From: Aquirickettsia sp965229725
GTDB taxonomy: Bacteria; Pseudomonadota; Alphaproteobacteria; Rickettsiales; Midichloriaceae
Direction: 5' to 3'
Assembly: GCA_965229725.1 (NCBI GenBank)
Contig: OZ245923.1
Location: 992,001 to 1,056,000, forward strand
DNA length: 64,000 bases
The notes beneath the pieces were generated by a model, which was not told the DNA's origin, ran no database searches, and saw nothing but the letters and a program-made list of their open reading frames with translations. Of this stretch, positions 1 to 9,415 are shown one piece after another. Made by a program: the position numbers and the translations under genes. Each line of letters opens with the position of its first letter. The stretch's first letter is position 1.

Positions 1-584
1 GCGCAGAATTTGAATCTTTTGGGTATTACATATCAACCCACCCTATCGAAAAATATAAATGCTTTTTTGAAAAATTAAGTATTTCTGAGGCATCTGACAT
101 TGATAAAATTGAAAGTTCGCTGTCAAAAATAAAATTAATAGGGGTATTAATTTCAAAAAAAATTAGATCAACACCAAGAGGGAAATATGCATTTTTACAA
201 ATCTCAGACTTAAAAGGAATTATAGATTTAGCAATTTTTGATGAGGCGTTACTTTATAACTCCAATGAACTTTTGGTAGAAGGAAATAGCTTGTATTTTT
301 CAGTTGAAGTAAGAAAAGATAATGCTGGTGTAAGAATTATCGCTGAAAGTGTAGAAGATATTGACCAAGCAATTTTGAGGTCAGGTGTTACTGTTAAGGT
401 CTTCATAAATAGCATTGAGCAATTAGAATATCTGAAAGAAAGCGTCAATTACACTTCTGGAATAAAAATTCAATTAAGTACAAAGCTTGAAACAGGGGAT
501 ATCGTATATTTTAAACAAAAAAAAATATTCATCAATTTAAATGAATTGCCCTATTTGCAAAAGATAGGCATTGCAAGTTTATGA
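1..584 (+). CDS. dnaE: DNA polymerase III alpha subunit, C-terminal part (5' end outside window)
   Basis: The reading frame is open from base 3 to the stop at 582-584, giving about 193 residues with no start inside the window. It opens with a segment resembling the DnaE motif E.(F/L)G(F/Y)Y.S.HP (here ESFGYYISTHPIEKY). An OB-fold-like stretch follows (KIKLIGVLISKKIRSTPRGK, then FLQISDLKG) and then the poorly conserved C-terminal tail. DnaE is the replicative polymerase catalytic subunit; the OB domain binds single-stranded template. The catalytic PHP and palm domains lie upstream and cannot be judged. The next gene, comM, is convergent. Confidence 0.88.
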   Translation, partial: AEFESFGYYISTHPIEKYKCFFEKLSISEASDIDKIESSLSKIKLIGVLISKKIRSTPRGKYAFLQISDLKGIIDLAIFDEALLYNSNELLVEGNSLYFSVEVRKDNAGVRIIAESVEDIDQAILRSGVTVKVFINSIEQLEYLKESVNYTSGIKIQLSTKLETGDIVYFKQKKIFINLNELPYLQKIGIASL

Positions 585-610
585 AAAGCTAAATTAATAT
601 TTATATAGAT

Positions 611-2125
611 TTAATTGCACTTTAAACTTTTAACCCTATAATTTAGCGCTTCTGCTAAATGAAAATGATTGACGTTAATTGATTGTTCTAAGTCTGCAAT
701 AGTTCTTGCGACTTTAAGAATTTTATTCATGCCTCTCATAGAAAATTTAAATTTTTTCATGGCAGCGCTTAAAATTTCTTTTGATTTTGAGTCTAAAACA
801 ATGTGTTGATTCAATTCTTGCCCTTCTAATTCGGAATTATTTGATATACTAGATTCACTATATCTCATTAATTGAATTTCGTTGGCTATAACAACTCTTT
901 TTAATACTATTTCTGAATCTTCCCCTTCTTTCATATTTTCTAACTCCATAGCATTAATTTCTGGCACTTCTATTTGAATATCAAATCTATCGAACAGCGG
1001 TCCTGAAATTTTATTCTTATAATCATCCACACATTTTGGAGCCCTATTGCACTGTAAATTATCATCACCATAATATCCACATTTACATGGATTCATTGCT
1101 GCTATTAATTGAAAATTTGCAGGATACGAAATATGATGATTAACTCTTGAAATGGTTACGTTCCTATCCTCTATAGGTTGCCTTAATGACTCTAAAACAT
1201 TTTTTTGAAATTCAGGCAACTCATCTAAAAATAGGACACCCAGATGACTAAGAGTGATTTCGCCAGGTTTTGCTAATTTACCTCCCCCTATCATCGCAGG
1301 TAATGAAGCATTACAATGTGGTGATCTAAAGGGTCTATTTGCAATCAATCCTTGATCTTCGAGTGTCCCAGATAAACTAGCAATTACGCTAGTTTCAAGT
1401 ATTTCATCCATAGTCATTTTCGGTATAATACCAGGCAACCTTTTAGCAAGCATTGATTTCCCTGAGCCCGGTGGACCAATCATTATCATATTATGCCTTC
1501 CTGCAGCAGCTATCTCTAAAGCTCGTTTGGCAGCCTGTTGACCTTTGACATCTTTTAAATTAGGATACTTTTTTAATTCAACACTAGGATCTTTCTTTAC
1601 TATTTTAGGAATATCCTGTTTACCTGTGAAGTGATTTACAATTTCTATTATATTTTTTGCAGTAATAACATCTTCATTGCCTGACCAACCCACTTCTTGG
1701 CTATTATCATACGGGCATACCAATCCTTTATTTTTTGAATGTGTCCAAATAGCAGTAGGTAAAATTCCTGTAACCTTATTTATTGAACTACTTAATGATA
1801 ATTCTCCAAGTATAACGTAATTTTCTATTTCTTCTTGTGATATGATTTGCATTTCTACAAGCAGCGCAACAGCAATTGGCAAGTCATAATGGCTGCCTTC
1901 TTTGTTTAAATCAGCAGGAGCTAAATTGACCGTAATACGTTTAGCAGGCAGGGATAGCCCCACACTTATAAATGCAGATCTAATTCTTTCTTTTGATTCT
2001 GCAACCGCTTTATTGGCAAGCCCTACAATAAAAAAAGCTGGTAAGCCAGCTCCAATGTGCACTTGTACTTCAACTTCTTCAACTTTTAATCCCAAAAAAG
2101 AGACAGTATAAACTCTTGATACCAT
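611..2125 (-). CDS. comM: YifB/ComM family Mg-chelatase-like AAA+ ATPase
   Basis: The protein has 504 residues, the usual length for the YifB/ComM family. An N-terminal Lon-S5-like domain (about 1-165, with GLANKAVAESKERIRSA) precedes an AAA+ module. Walker A GPPGSGKS is near residue 218 and Walker B LFLDELPEF near 297. A cysteine-containing insert (PCKCGYYG and CNRAPKC) and the C-terminal helical domain (MRGMNKILKVARTIADL) follow. Family members act as hexameric branch-migration helicases in natural transformation and recombination. The gene runs convergently with dnaE, whose end is 26 bp away. Its role in this organism is inferred from the family only. Confidence 0.93.
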   Translation of the reverse strand: MVSRVYTVSFLGLKVEEVEVQVHIGAGLPAFFIVGLANKAVAESKERIRSAFISVGLSLPAKRITVNLAPADLNKEGSHYDLPIAVALLVEMQIISQEEIENYVILGELSLSSSINKVTGILPTAIWTHSKNKGLVCPYDNSQEVGWSGNEDVITAKNIIEIVNHFTGKQDIPKIVKKDPSVELKKYPNLKDVKGQQAAKRALEIAAAGRHNMIMIGPPGSGKSMLAKRLPGIIPKMTMDEILETSVIASLSGTLEDQGLIANRPFRSPHCNASLPAMIGGGKLAKPGEITLSHLGVLFLDELPEFQKNVLESLRQPIEDRNVTISRVNHHISYPANFQLIAAMNPCKCGYYGDDNLQCNRAPKCVDDYKNKISGPLFDRFDIQIEVPEINAMELENMKEGEDSEIVLKRVVIANEIQLMRYSESSISNNSELEGQELNQHIVLDSKSKEILSAAMKKFKFSMRGMNKILKVARTIADLEQSINVNHFHLAEALNYRVKSLKCN

Positions 2126-2336
2126 TATTTTTCAAACCTAACCCATTATTGTAAATGAAATTAATATCAATTTGATAAACCTTCAAGAGAATTTGTGGTT
2201 GTATTAACTAAAATCTACAAAATAATGATTAATTTCACACCATAATCAAATTATTTAAGAAATTTGATTATGACCCAGAGCATATTAATTTAGATCCAAC
2301 ATGCTATGAGCTTATACACAGAGATTGCAGGTATAT

Positions 2337-2364
2337 TTGTAAAATAAGAAAATTATGCTATAAT
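2337..2364 (+). promoter_or_regulatory. Sigma70-type promoter for the 2390 gene
   Basis: TTGTAA at 2337-2342 and TATAAT at 2359-2364 are separated by 16 bp. The start codon at 2390 follows with a G-rich ribosome binding site (GGGGGTG) about 8 bases before it. The perfect -10 hexamer is the main support; no transcript data are available. Confidence 0.6.
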
Positions 2365-2389
2365 GCACTTTTGAACGTGGGGGTGTGAA

Positions 2390-2851
2390 ATGTCAAAACT
2401 AGAAAACTTACAAGGATATAAAGCTGATATCTATGGTAGAGCTGAGAGGAATGGTGCTAAAGCTGCAGTTGATCTTTTAGCAAAATTAACTAGTGAAGCT
2501 GTAGAAGTAAACCATGAAAAAATTAACTCTCTTGAAAGAGTAGTTGCCATTCTTAAAGATGAATTAAGCAATCATCGTAATTCGTGTGACAGTAAAATAG
2601 CTGAGTTAGAACAGAAGTTGGAAAGTAAAGCCGACATACCGTATCCCAAAGCGCAAGAATGTTTAACTGAATGGGCAAAGGAAGGTCGGAAGTATTGTAA
2701 GGATGAACATGTGGAGTTAACAGCAAGTGAGATAGGAAGCTTAACTGTAAAATCTTCAAAAGGTGATGCAAGATTTCTATCAGACTGTCATACTGCTATT
2801 GCTGAACAAAATGCTGATTTTATTATTTGTCCCGAACATAGCGAATTATAA
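2390..2851 (+). CDS. Orphan small coiled-coil protein ending in HSEL
   Basis: I do not recognise this 153-residue protein. Residues about 38-78 (EVNHEKINSLERVVAIL through ELEQKLESK) look like an amphipathic coiled coil. The C-terminal half has four cysteines. There is no signal peptide or membrane segment. A good promoter and a strong G-rich ribosome binding site precede the ATG, so it is probably expressed. The last residues are PEHSEL, similar in form to the HDEL and HDEF ends of two other orphan genes in this window. It stands alone between comM and feoB on opposite strands. A secreted effector is possible but unproven. Confidence 0.6.
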   Translation: MSKLENLQGYKADIYGRAERNGAKAAVDLLAKLTSEAVEVNHEKINSLERVVAILKDELSNHRNSCDSKIAELEQKLESKADIPYPKAQECLTEWAKEGRKYCKDEHVELTASEIGSLTVKSSKGDARFLSDCHTAIAEQNADFIICPEHSEL

Positions 2852-2990
2852 TTAACAAGTATAGGTCACTCAAGAGATTAGGCTTCAAATTTGCTATCCA
2901 TTGGCCTCGAACCAATACAGCTAAATTGGGAAAAAAATGATGGTACGTAATGTCTAAAAAGCTTTTGCAAATAGGAATATAGAGAACTAA

Positions 2991-5276
2991 TTATATTTGG
3001 TTGTCTTGATTTTGTGTAATACAGAAATATCTTAATGAAGCTGCGCTGATTAAAAATATCGAAATACCAAGTGAAAAATAGTAATAGCTTGCTTCACCAC
3101 CAACGATAAACTGTGATGTTTGATAGAATATAACTGATACTGCATATGCGGAAAGAGTTGACCATAAAGCCGAAGTTATTGCCCATCTTTTACCTATCTC
3201 ATTAGATATCACACCAAATACTGAAACACACGGAAAGTATATTAAAATGAATATTAAATATGATAAAACAGCAAGTTTATCATCAAAATTATTTAGTATG
3301 TTTTTTATAATTTTATTGCTTACTTCATTATCTTCAAAATAACCTTTTTTAGTGTCCTCATTTCCCAAATAATATAATTTGTCAAAATTATCTGTAAAAA
3401 TACCTGCTATCTTTTCAGGAATACTTAAAAAGGCTTTTTTATATTTTGATAAAATACTAAGGTTTGTTACTGAATCAGAATCATTGGATTTATCTGCATA
3501 TAGAGAAATTAATGTTCCTACTACAACTTCTTTTGCAAATATCCCAGTAATTATTCCAACAGTTGCTGGCCAGTTTTTTTCATGCAACCCCATTGGTTTA
3601 AAAATGGGAGTTACTTTTCTTCCGATTAAATTAATAACATTTTCATTATCATATGTTCCGAATTCATTTTTAATTGGAATTTTTATAGTATTGATTAAAT
3701 GAACAATAAAAAAGACTACTATAATGGTTTTACCAGCTCCAAAAATAAATGATTTAGTTTTTAAGAAGCTACTATTTATTATTGTTTTTAATTTGGGTAA
3801 TTTATAATCAGGCAGTTCTATTAGCATGTTGGAATTAATAATTTTTTTAGGCCTATTTTTCACTAATAGACCTGTTAATATTGCCATTAAAATTCCAATA
3901 ATATAGAGAATAAAGATGATGTTTTGCGTATTATTTGGAAAAAAGATATAGCAGAAAAGAGTGTATACAGCAAGCCTAGCTGTACAGGAGACGAAGGGGG
4001 ACATCATAATGGCGGAAATTCTTTCATTATGATTATATAGAACCCTAGTCCCTGTTATAGCTGGAACATTACACCCTAATCCAATAATTAGAGGCAAGAA
4101 CGAGTGCCCTGATAAACCTAAAAATCTCATAATTTTGTTTGCTATGACTGCTGATCTTGCAATATATCCACTATCCTCCAAGATGGATAGAAACATATAC
4201 ATGGTAGCTATAATTGGAATGAATGATGTAACTGTTTGAATTGCACCTCCTAATCCATAAATTAATATATTAAGCCAATCAGACGTATAAAATTTAGATG
4301 TAATCAATAAAGGTATGTCTATGAATGTGGCTCCTGCTATTAGACCAAAAAATTCTTGAAAAGCGCCACCTACATTAATACAAAAAACAAACATTAAATA
4401 TAGTACCACCAAAAAAATTGGGACCCCTAGGATTTTATTTAACACTATATTGTCTATTTTATCAGAGAATGATTCAGTATCAGCAACCTCATTTTCACAA
4501 ACTTTTTTGAAAAATTTCTCTATAAGGGCATATCTGCAATTTACTAAAACAAAATCTGATGTTTGCCCAAATTCTTTTTCAATATTGTCGCAAATATTCT
4601 TTGCAAACTTTTTTATTTTATCACCGTAATTGACGTAATTTCCTTCAATGATTATAATCTTGTCGCCATTTGATATTTTATCTAATTTATTGGTAGTGAG
4701 GAACCCTTCTAAATTTGAATAATGCTCTTTAATTTTTTTGGGATAAAAATCAAATATGTCTATGTTATTTTGAATATTTTTGTTTTCAATTAAAAAATCC
4801 TTTAGTTTATTAATATCACTTATTTTTTTTGCTGATATCGTGATAACTGGACATTTTAATGTTTCAGATAATTTTTCCTCATTAATTGTTATACCTTTGT
4901 CCTTAGCTATGTCATCCATGTTCAACACGATAATAACTGGTATTTTCCTCTCAATTAATTGAAAAGTTAGATATAGGTTTCTTTTGAAATTTGCACTATC
5001 AATTACATTAATGAGAAAATTAAAATTTTCCTCTTTGATATAATTAATAGTAATATCCTGGTCTAAAGAAGTTTTTCCGCCAATACCTAGAGAATATAGT
5101 CCGGGCAAATCTGTAAGTTGAATCCCACAACTTTTAAAGTTAAATTTCCCAGTTCTTTTTTCAACTGTTACTCCTGACCAATTGCCTGTCTTTTGTGCCA
5201 GACCCGTTAGTTGATTAAATATTGTGGATTTTCCTGAATTGGGGTTTCCAATAATACCAACGGATAATTTTTCCAT
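2991..5276 (-). CDS. feoB: Ferrous iron transport protein B
   Basis: The 761-residue protein has the FeoB plan. An N-terminal G domain carries G1 GNPNSGKS (about 10-17), G3 DLPGLY (about 56) and G4 NMDD (about 119). A helical spacer and a polytopic membrane domain with two Gate-like repeats follow; IGLGCNVPA and MMSPFVSCTAR are the conserved Gate segments around cysteines. FeoB imports Fe2+ across the inner membrane. feoA lies 18 bp upstream on the same strand, so they form a feoAB operon. The C terminus lacks the FeoC-like cysteine cluster. No defects are visible. Confidence 0.97.
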   Translation of the reverse strand: MEKLSVGIIGNPNSGKSTIFNQLTGLAQKTGNWSGVTVEKRTGKFNFKSCGIQLTDLPGLYSLGIGGKTSLDQDITINYIKEENFNFLINVIDSANFKRNLYLTFQLIERKIPVIIVLNMDDIAKDKGITINEEKLSETLKCPVITISAKKISDINKLKDFLIENKNIQNNIDIFDFYPKKIKEHYSNLEGFLTTNKLDKISNGDKIIIIEGNYVNYGDKIKKFAKNICDNIEKEFGQTSDFVLVNCRYALIEKFFKKVCENEVADTESFSDKIDNIVLNKILGVPIFLVVLYLMFVFCINVGGAFQEFFGLIAGATFIDIPLLITSKFYTSDWLNILIYGLGGAIQTVTSFIPIIATMYMFLSILEDSGYIARSAVIANKIMRFLGLSGHSFLPLIIGLGCNVPAITGTRVLYNHNERISAIMMSPFVSCTARLAVYTLFCYIFFPNNTQNIIFILYIIGILMAILTGLLVKNRPKKIINSNMLIELPDYKLPKLKTIINSSFLKTKSFIFGAGKTIIVVFFIVHLINTIKIPIKNEFGTYDNENVINLIGRKVTPIFKPMGLHEKNWPATVGIITGIFAKEVVVGTLISLYADKSNDSDSVTNLSILSKYKKAFLSIPEKIAGIFTDNFDKLYYLGNEDTKKGYFEDNEVSNKIIKNILNNFDDKLAVLSYLIFILIYFPCVSVFGVISNEIGKRWAITSALWSTLSAYAVSVIFYQTSQFIVGGEASYYYFSLGISIFLISAASLRYFCITQNQDNQI

Positions 5277-5294
5277 CCTGATATTACCTCCAAT

Positions 5295-5531
5295 TTAACT
5301 TGCTATTTTGGTGGTGACTAATTTATGAGCAATAGAATTATCCAATGCATATTTGATGCCTTCGCATTTTATTATGGAGGAACCAAAATTATTTTTTTGA
5401 AGTAATTTGATTTTTATTTTTGGCAATATTCCAAGTTCCATTAATTTAAGTTTTTGAATTTTATTTAGTGAAAATTTTTCTATTATAAAGTGAGCTCCTT
5501 TATTTAATTTACTAATAGAGTTATTTTTCAT
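5295..5531 (-). CDS. feoA: Ferrous iron transport protein A
   Basis: This 78-residue SH3-like protein matches the FeoA size and pattern: a helix (LNKIQKLKLMELGILPKIKIKLLQ) followed by strand residues and a C-terminal segment with the small basic end VTTKIAS. FeoA is the cytoplasmic partner of FeoB. It is the first gene of the feoAB operon, starting about 10 bases after a possible iron-responsive operator. The sequence is divergent, and the call rests partly on its place before feoB. Confidence 0.85.
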   Translation of the reverse strand: MKNNSISKLNKGAHFIIEKFSLNKIQKLKLMELGILPKIKIKLLQKNNFGSSIIKCEGIKYALDNSIAHKLVTTKIAS

Positions 5532-5540
5532 AGTTGCAAT

Positions 5541-5589
5541 TGATAATCATTCTTGATAAGAATTTAGATTGTATTTCATTTATTGTCAA
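5541..5589 (-). promoter_or_regulatory. feoAB promoter with Fur-like palindrome
   Basis: On the minus strand a perfect TTGACA (5584-5589) is followed after 17 bp by TAAATT (5561-5566). Between the -10 and the feoA start lies an imperfect palindrome at about 5541-5565 containing GATAATCATT and CTTATCAAG half-sites, which resemble Fur boxes (GATAATGATAATCATTATC). An operator overlapping the start of transcription would fit iron repression. The regulator is inferred; no fur gene is in the window. Confidence 0.5.
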
Positions 5590-5883
5590 GAACAATTTTG
5601 TATAATAGCTTCTTAAAATTATGGAGGCCTCTTAAATATGAATGCATCCATCTTCAAGAATTTGATCATGTTACTCAACTACTAATAAATATAGCTAGCT
5701 GATTGAATCTTTACAATAATAGACTACATTCAATAGTTTGTAGCCTAATTCACTCCAGATGAGGGTTATTATAGAGGTAATTCTTGGCTCAAAGCCAAAG
5801 AATTACAAATTTGCAGCCTAACTTTAACAATGAAATTTATCTGCCACTAAGCTATAAAATTGTCCAATCATCTAAAAGCACCT
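5590..5883. other. Gene-poor spacer with micro-ORF and hairpin
   Basis: No gene of normal size is present. A TATAAT at 5601-5606, a GGAGG at about 5623 and a 15-codon frame (5638-5685, plus strand) could be a leader peptide or the remnant of a gene. A long hairpin lies at 5777-5806. Otherwise I see nothing conserved. Confidence 0.3.
5777..5806. terminator. Hairpin downstream of the 5884 gene
   Basis: GTAATTCTTGGCT pairs with AGCCAAAGAATTAC across a CAA loop, with a one-base bulge. It lies about 80 bases beyond the stop of the minus-strand gene at 5884. No T-run follows on either strand, so termination is uncertain. Confidence 0.3.
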
Positions 5884-6567
5884 CTAGATATTACTTTCAG
5901 CTACAGTGTAGTCGCTATTTAATTCTGCAGCAATATCTTGATCTATAATTTCATCCAAATCTGAAGCGCCTATTGTTTTCAGCTGCTCTACATTGCTTTC
6001 ACAGTTCAATGATTTACACCAGCTCTCAATCAAATCTTTTCCTGCTAGTGATAGTGATACTACTGCTTTTGATATTTCACTTAGTAGTACTCCTGTTATT
6101 ATAAATTCTAATTCCATTCCAGTTAGTGTTACTACTCCTTCTAGTGTTTTTGTTCCTAATTCTACCACTGGGACTCCTAATCCTTGTGCTGCTGTTAATC
6201 CTAGTACTGCTGTTCCTATAAGTGTATAATCCCCGTTTTCATCATAGTAATCAATGGCGTCTAGCACCCCTGCTGTTATTGTTGTTGTTGTGCTCCAGTC
6301 ACTAATTAATTGAAAAGCTGTAGTATTATTAATAACGGACCTTGCCTCTCCATTCCAGTTAGGAGAGTTATCCTGTATTGTTATAAAATAATTAAATTCA
6401 TTAGCTATATATTGAGTTGTAGTATTATTCCATTGATATGGAAAATTTACTGGCTGTATACCATTAATGAGATTATCGAGCTTTGCTTTTGCATCAGGTC
6501 TCCTTAAATAAACTGTTAATTGGCCAAATAATTGTTGATTAGTTTGATTATGATAAGTGCTGAACAA
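5884..6567 (-). CDS. Orphan protein with paired hydrophobic segments
   Basis: I do not recognise this protein of about 227 residues. The first 90 residues are soluble, rich in N, T and W. They are followed by small-residue-rich hydrophobic stretches around 115-135 (YTLIGTAVLGLTAAQGLGV) and 145-175 (LTGMELEFIITGVLLS, VVSLSLAGKDLI), and then an acidic tail. The frame begins with a TTG and is open for about 23 more codons upstream without any ATG, so the true start is unclear or the 5' end is lost. The layout recalls the 495-residue orphan at 58122. It may be a membrane-inserting effector or a decayed gene. Confidence 0.5.
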   Translation of the reverse strand: MFSTYHNQTNQQLFGQLTVYLRRPDAKAKLDNLINGIQPVNFPYQWNNTTTQYIANEFNYFITIQDNSPNWNGEARSVINNTTAFQLISDWSTTTTITAGVLDAIDYYDENGDYTLIGTAVLGLTAAQGLGVPVVELGTKTLEGVVTLTGMELEFIITGVLLSEISKAVVSLSLAGKDLIESWCKSLNCESNVEQLKTIGASDLDEIIDQDIAAELNSDYTVAESNI

Positions 6568-6780
6568 ATAATTATAACCATTTACAACATTACCTGTTAT
6601 AAAATTAGCAATACTATAATAATGTTACGTTAAATTTGCATGCTAGAGCTTTCCTGTAAAATTTTGGCAACAAAACTAGAGGGACAATAGCTGTATTCAT
6701 TCTTTGTGGATGTTACTTAATAAGATCCCTTCTGCCACACGTTTATTTAACAATGTCCTAAATTTTGTATTGAGTTGCTG

Positions 6781-7977
6781 TTAATCATTTTTATAATTAG
6801 CCCTGTTTAATACTACTAGTGATATTAGTGTGGCAATTATTGCATATATTTCCATTGGATAAATAGTAGTATCATAAAAAATACTCACTAACCTAACGCC
6901 AACTGAACTTATAAACATTTCAAATGTTATCATGATTGCCGAGGCGCTGCCTGATAGCTTTGGCACTGCACTGACTATTTTATGAGTGGCATTTCCAAAA
7001 ATACATGCGATTCCGCAAAGATATGGAATTTTAATTAATTGAATATTTAGTGCAGTTAAATAGCCAATCCATTCACCAATTATCAGGATAACACTGCTCA
7101 GAGCTATTAAGTACAAGGAGTATTTTATGATATCATTTGTAGAAAAATAATTAACCAGTTTGTTACATATTAGTCCCCCAATCACAAACATCGAGGCACC
7201 CAGAGCCATTAATAATCCACAATTTTCAACACTAGTACTATGAGTCTCTACAAATAATAAGGGTAAGTTTGTGATGTTCACAAATGCAATGGAAACCATT
7301 AAAACTTTAATTATTAAGAATTTTATATATGTCGGATTTTTAAATAATGTCAGATAGTTTTCTAAAATATTTTTGAGATTAATTGTCGTTTTTTTACTTT
7401 GTAAAGTTTCTGGTAATAAAAACATACTATATATAAATAATAATAAACCCAAAGAAGCGATCAGCTGAAAACTATGTCTCCAACCTATAATATTTCCAAC
7501 ATATCCGCCAAGCGCTGGGGATATAGCAACCATGGTTCCAATAATTATATGAAGAGTGATAATTGCCTTTTCAAACGCTTTACCTTTATAAATATCGTAT
7601 ACAATAGCATTTCCAACTGACCATGATACACCTGCCCCTAAACCTTGGACAAATCTTAAAATAAATAAAATATATATTGAATTTGCAAATGATATGCTAT
7701 ACGAGGCAATTGTAAAGCATGCTATTCCAAATAAGACTAATTTTTTTCTACCCCATGCATCAGATAATGTACCATAGATAATTGAGGAAATCCCAATCCC
7801 GAAGACATTAACAGCAGCACTAAATTGAATTAATGATTCATTAACCTGAAATTCTTGCCTAATATTGGAAAGCAATGGCAAATAGAAAAATATAGCTAGG
7901 TCAAATACTGAAATTGTCGCAATGACAATAAAAAAAATACTACTTTTTTTGTATTTATTAAATAACATACTACACAT
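6781..7977 (-). CDS. Bcr/CflA-type MFS multidrug exporter
   Basis: The 398-residue polytopic protein has the MFS signature between TM2 and TM3 (GTLSDAWGRKKLVLFG) and the drug/H+ antiporter motif in TM5 (HIIIGTMVAISPALGGYVG). About twelve membrane segments are visible and the N terminus reads like Bcr/CflA exporters. Such pumps expel small drugs or metabolites using proton motive force. It stands alone, with no operon partner. The true substrate cannot be told from sequence. The MCSMLF start could be a few residues too long. Confidence 0.85.
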   Translation of the reverse strand: MCSMLFNKYKKSSIFFIVIATISVFDLAIFFYLPLLSNIRQEFQVNESLIQFSAAVNVFGIGISSIIYGTLSDAWGRKKLVLFGIACFTIASYSISFANSIYILFILRFVQGLGAGVSWSVGNAIVYDIYKGKAFEKAIITLHIIIGTMVAISPALGGYVGNIIGWRHSFQLIASLGLLLFIYSMFLLPETLQSKKTTINLKNILENYLTLFKNPTYIKFLIIKVLMVSIAFVNITNLPLLFVETHSTSVENCGLLMALGASMFVIGGLICNKLVNYFSTNDIIKYSLYLIALSSVILIIGEWIGYLTALNIQLIKIPYLCGIACIFGNATHKIVSAVPKLSGSASAIMITFEMFISSVGVRLVSIFYDTTIYPMEIYAIIATLISLVVLNRANYKND

Positions 7978-8140
7978 CTATAATGATTGGATACAGAGAA
8001 GAATGTATATACTCTTATACTGATATTGTAAAGAGCAATAAGCTAATCTTGGTAAACAGCAGAAAGCTCAATTCACTTTGCTAAAGTATCTAAAGACGTT
8101 AGCATTATTAATCATTATTATTGCAATAATCTTTGGCTGA

Positions 8141-8689
8141 TTATCTTTTAGAGAATTGAAATTTCTTTCTAGCTTTAGGTTGCCCATATTTTTTTCGTTC
8201 AACTTTTCTACTATCTCTAGTAAGAAAGCCACCACTTCTTAACGTGCTATGGAACTCATCACTAATTTGATTTAGCGCCTTACTTATGCCATGTCTAATA
8301 GCTCCAGCCTGGCCTGACAAGCCGCTTCCTAAAACCTGGCATACTATATCATAGGAACCTTGCGCTTTAACAATGTCAAAAGGCTGGTTAATAATCATTC
8401 TATAAATTGGCCTCTTAAAGTAGTCTATGATACTTTTTCCATTTACTGTTATTTTACCAGAGCCTTTTTTTAGCATCCAAACTTTCGCAATTGCCGTTTT
8501 TCTTTTTCCAGTGGCATAAATTTTATCCGTTACTACTATTTTTTTACTTTCCTTTTTTCCCGCAGCCACCGATTTACTTACGGATCCAGCTTTAGTCACA
8601 GTTTTTGATTTAGGTTTTACCTGAGGCGCAATCTTAGTTTTGCTTTCCTCTTTTTTAATCTTTTTTACGATCTCTTCTTTGTTAGTCAT
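8141..8689 (-). CDS. rpsI: 30S ribosomal protein S9 with lysine-rich N-terminal extension
   Basis: The C-terminal 130 residues are canonical S9, from YATGKRKTAIAKVWM through GGFLTRDSRKVERKKYGQPKARKKFQFSKR. The last basic residues reach into the ribosomal P site. The first 52 residues are a K/S/T/V-rich basic extension not found in E. coli S9 but common in shorter form in alphaproteobacteria. rplM lies 5 bp upstream on the same strand, the universal rplM-rpsI pair. Confidence 0.98.
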   Translation of the reverse strand: MTNKEEIVKKIKKEESKTKIAPQVKPKSKTVTKAGSVSKSVAAGKKESKKIVVTDKIYATGKRKTAIAKVWMLKKGSGKITVNGKSIIDYFKRPIYRMIINQPFDIVKAQGSYDIVCQVLGSGLSGQAGAIRHGISKALNQISDEFHSTLRSGGFLTRDSRKVERKKYGQPKARKKFQFSKR

Positions 8690-8694
8690 AACTA

Positions 8695-9150
8695 CTATTT
8701 AACAGGGTTAATTAAAACAGGACTTTGTGCTTCATGAGGATGATTTTCACTAGCGTAAACATGCATACATTTGAGTTGCTGTCTTGCAAGTGGACTCTCC
8801 TTGGGTAACATTCTCTTTACGGCCAATTGCAACATTCTTTCTGGATGCTTGCCTGATATTAGATCAATAGCCTTAATTTGCTTAATTCCCCCAGGAAATC
8901 CTGTGTGTCTATAATAAATTTTTTGTTGAAATTTTTTGCCAGTTAATTTTAATTTATCAGCATTTATCACAACAACATTGTCACCGCAATTAATGTGCGG
9001 TGTGAAGTATGGTTTATGCTTGCCACGTAAAATTTTTGCAATTTGTGATGCAAGTCTTCCTAAAATCTGATCCTTCGCATCAATTAGTAGCCATTTTTTT
9101 TGCACATATGAAGGTTTTGCAAAAAATGTACTTGATAATTTTGTACTCAT
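8695..9150 (-). CDS. rplM: 50S ribosomal protein L13
   Basis: The 151-residue protein carries the L13 pattern: KKWLLIDAKDQILGRLASQI near the start, then GDNVVVINADKLKLTGKK, then YYRHTGFPGG. It is an early assembly protein of the large subunit. It is the first gene of the rplM-rpsI operon. The length is slightly above E. coli L13 because of a short C-terminal tail. Confidence 0.98.
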   Translation of the reverse strand: MSTKLSSTFFAKPSYVQKKWLLIDAKDQILGRLASQIAKILRGKHKPYFTPHINCGDNVVVINADKLKLTGKKFQQKIYYRHTGFPGGIKQIKAIDLISGKHPERMLQLAVKRMLPKESPLARQQLKCMHVYASENHPHEAQSPVLINPVK

Positions 9151-9415
9151 AAAATAATTTATTATCTCTAAAAAACTTTAGTAGTATATGAATATACATA
9201 AAACAAAAGTTATTACAACTTATTAATTATAAATTTAATATTTAATATAGCAATTTTTGTTGTCCTATAGATACCTACACATACTGTTGTTTTTATGCTA
9301 AATATGCCTTTGTACTGGTAATTTTATATAATAGTTAAATTATTAAATCATAAAAATAGTTGACAGAATGCAGGCTTGAATTACATAATGAATTTTCTTA
9401 ACTATGTAGTGTGTT

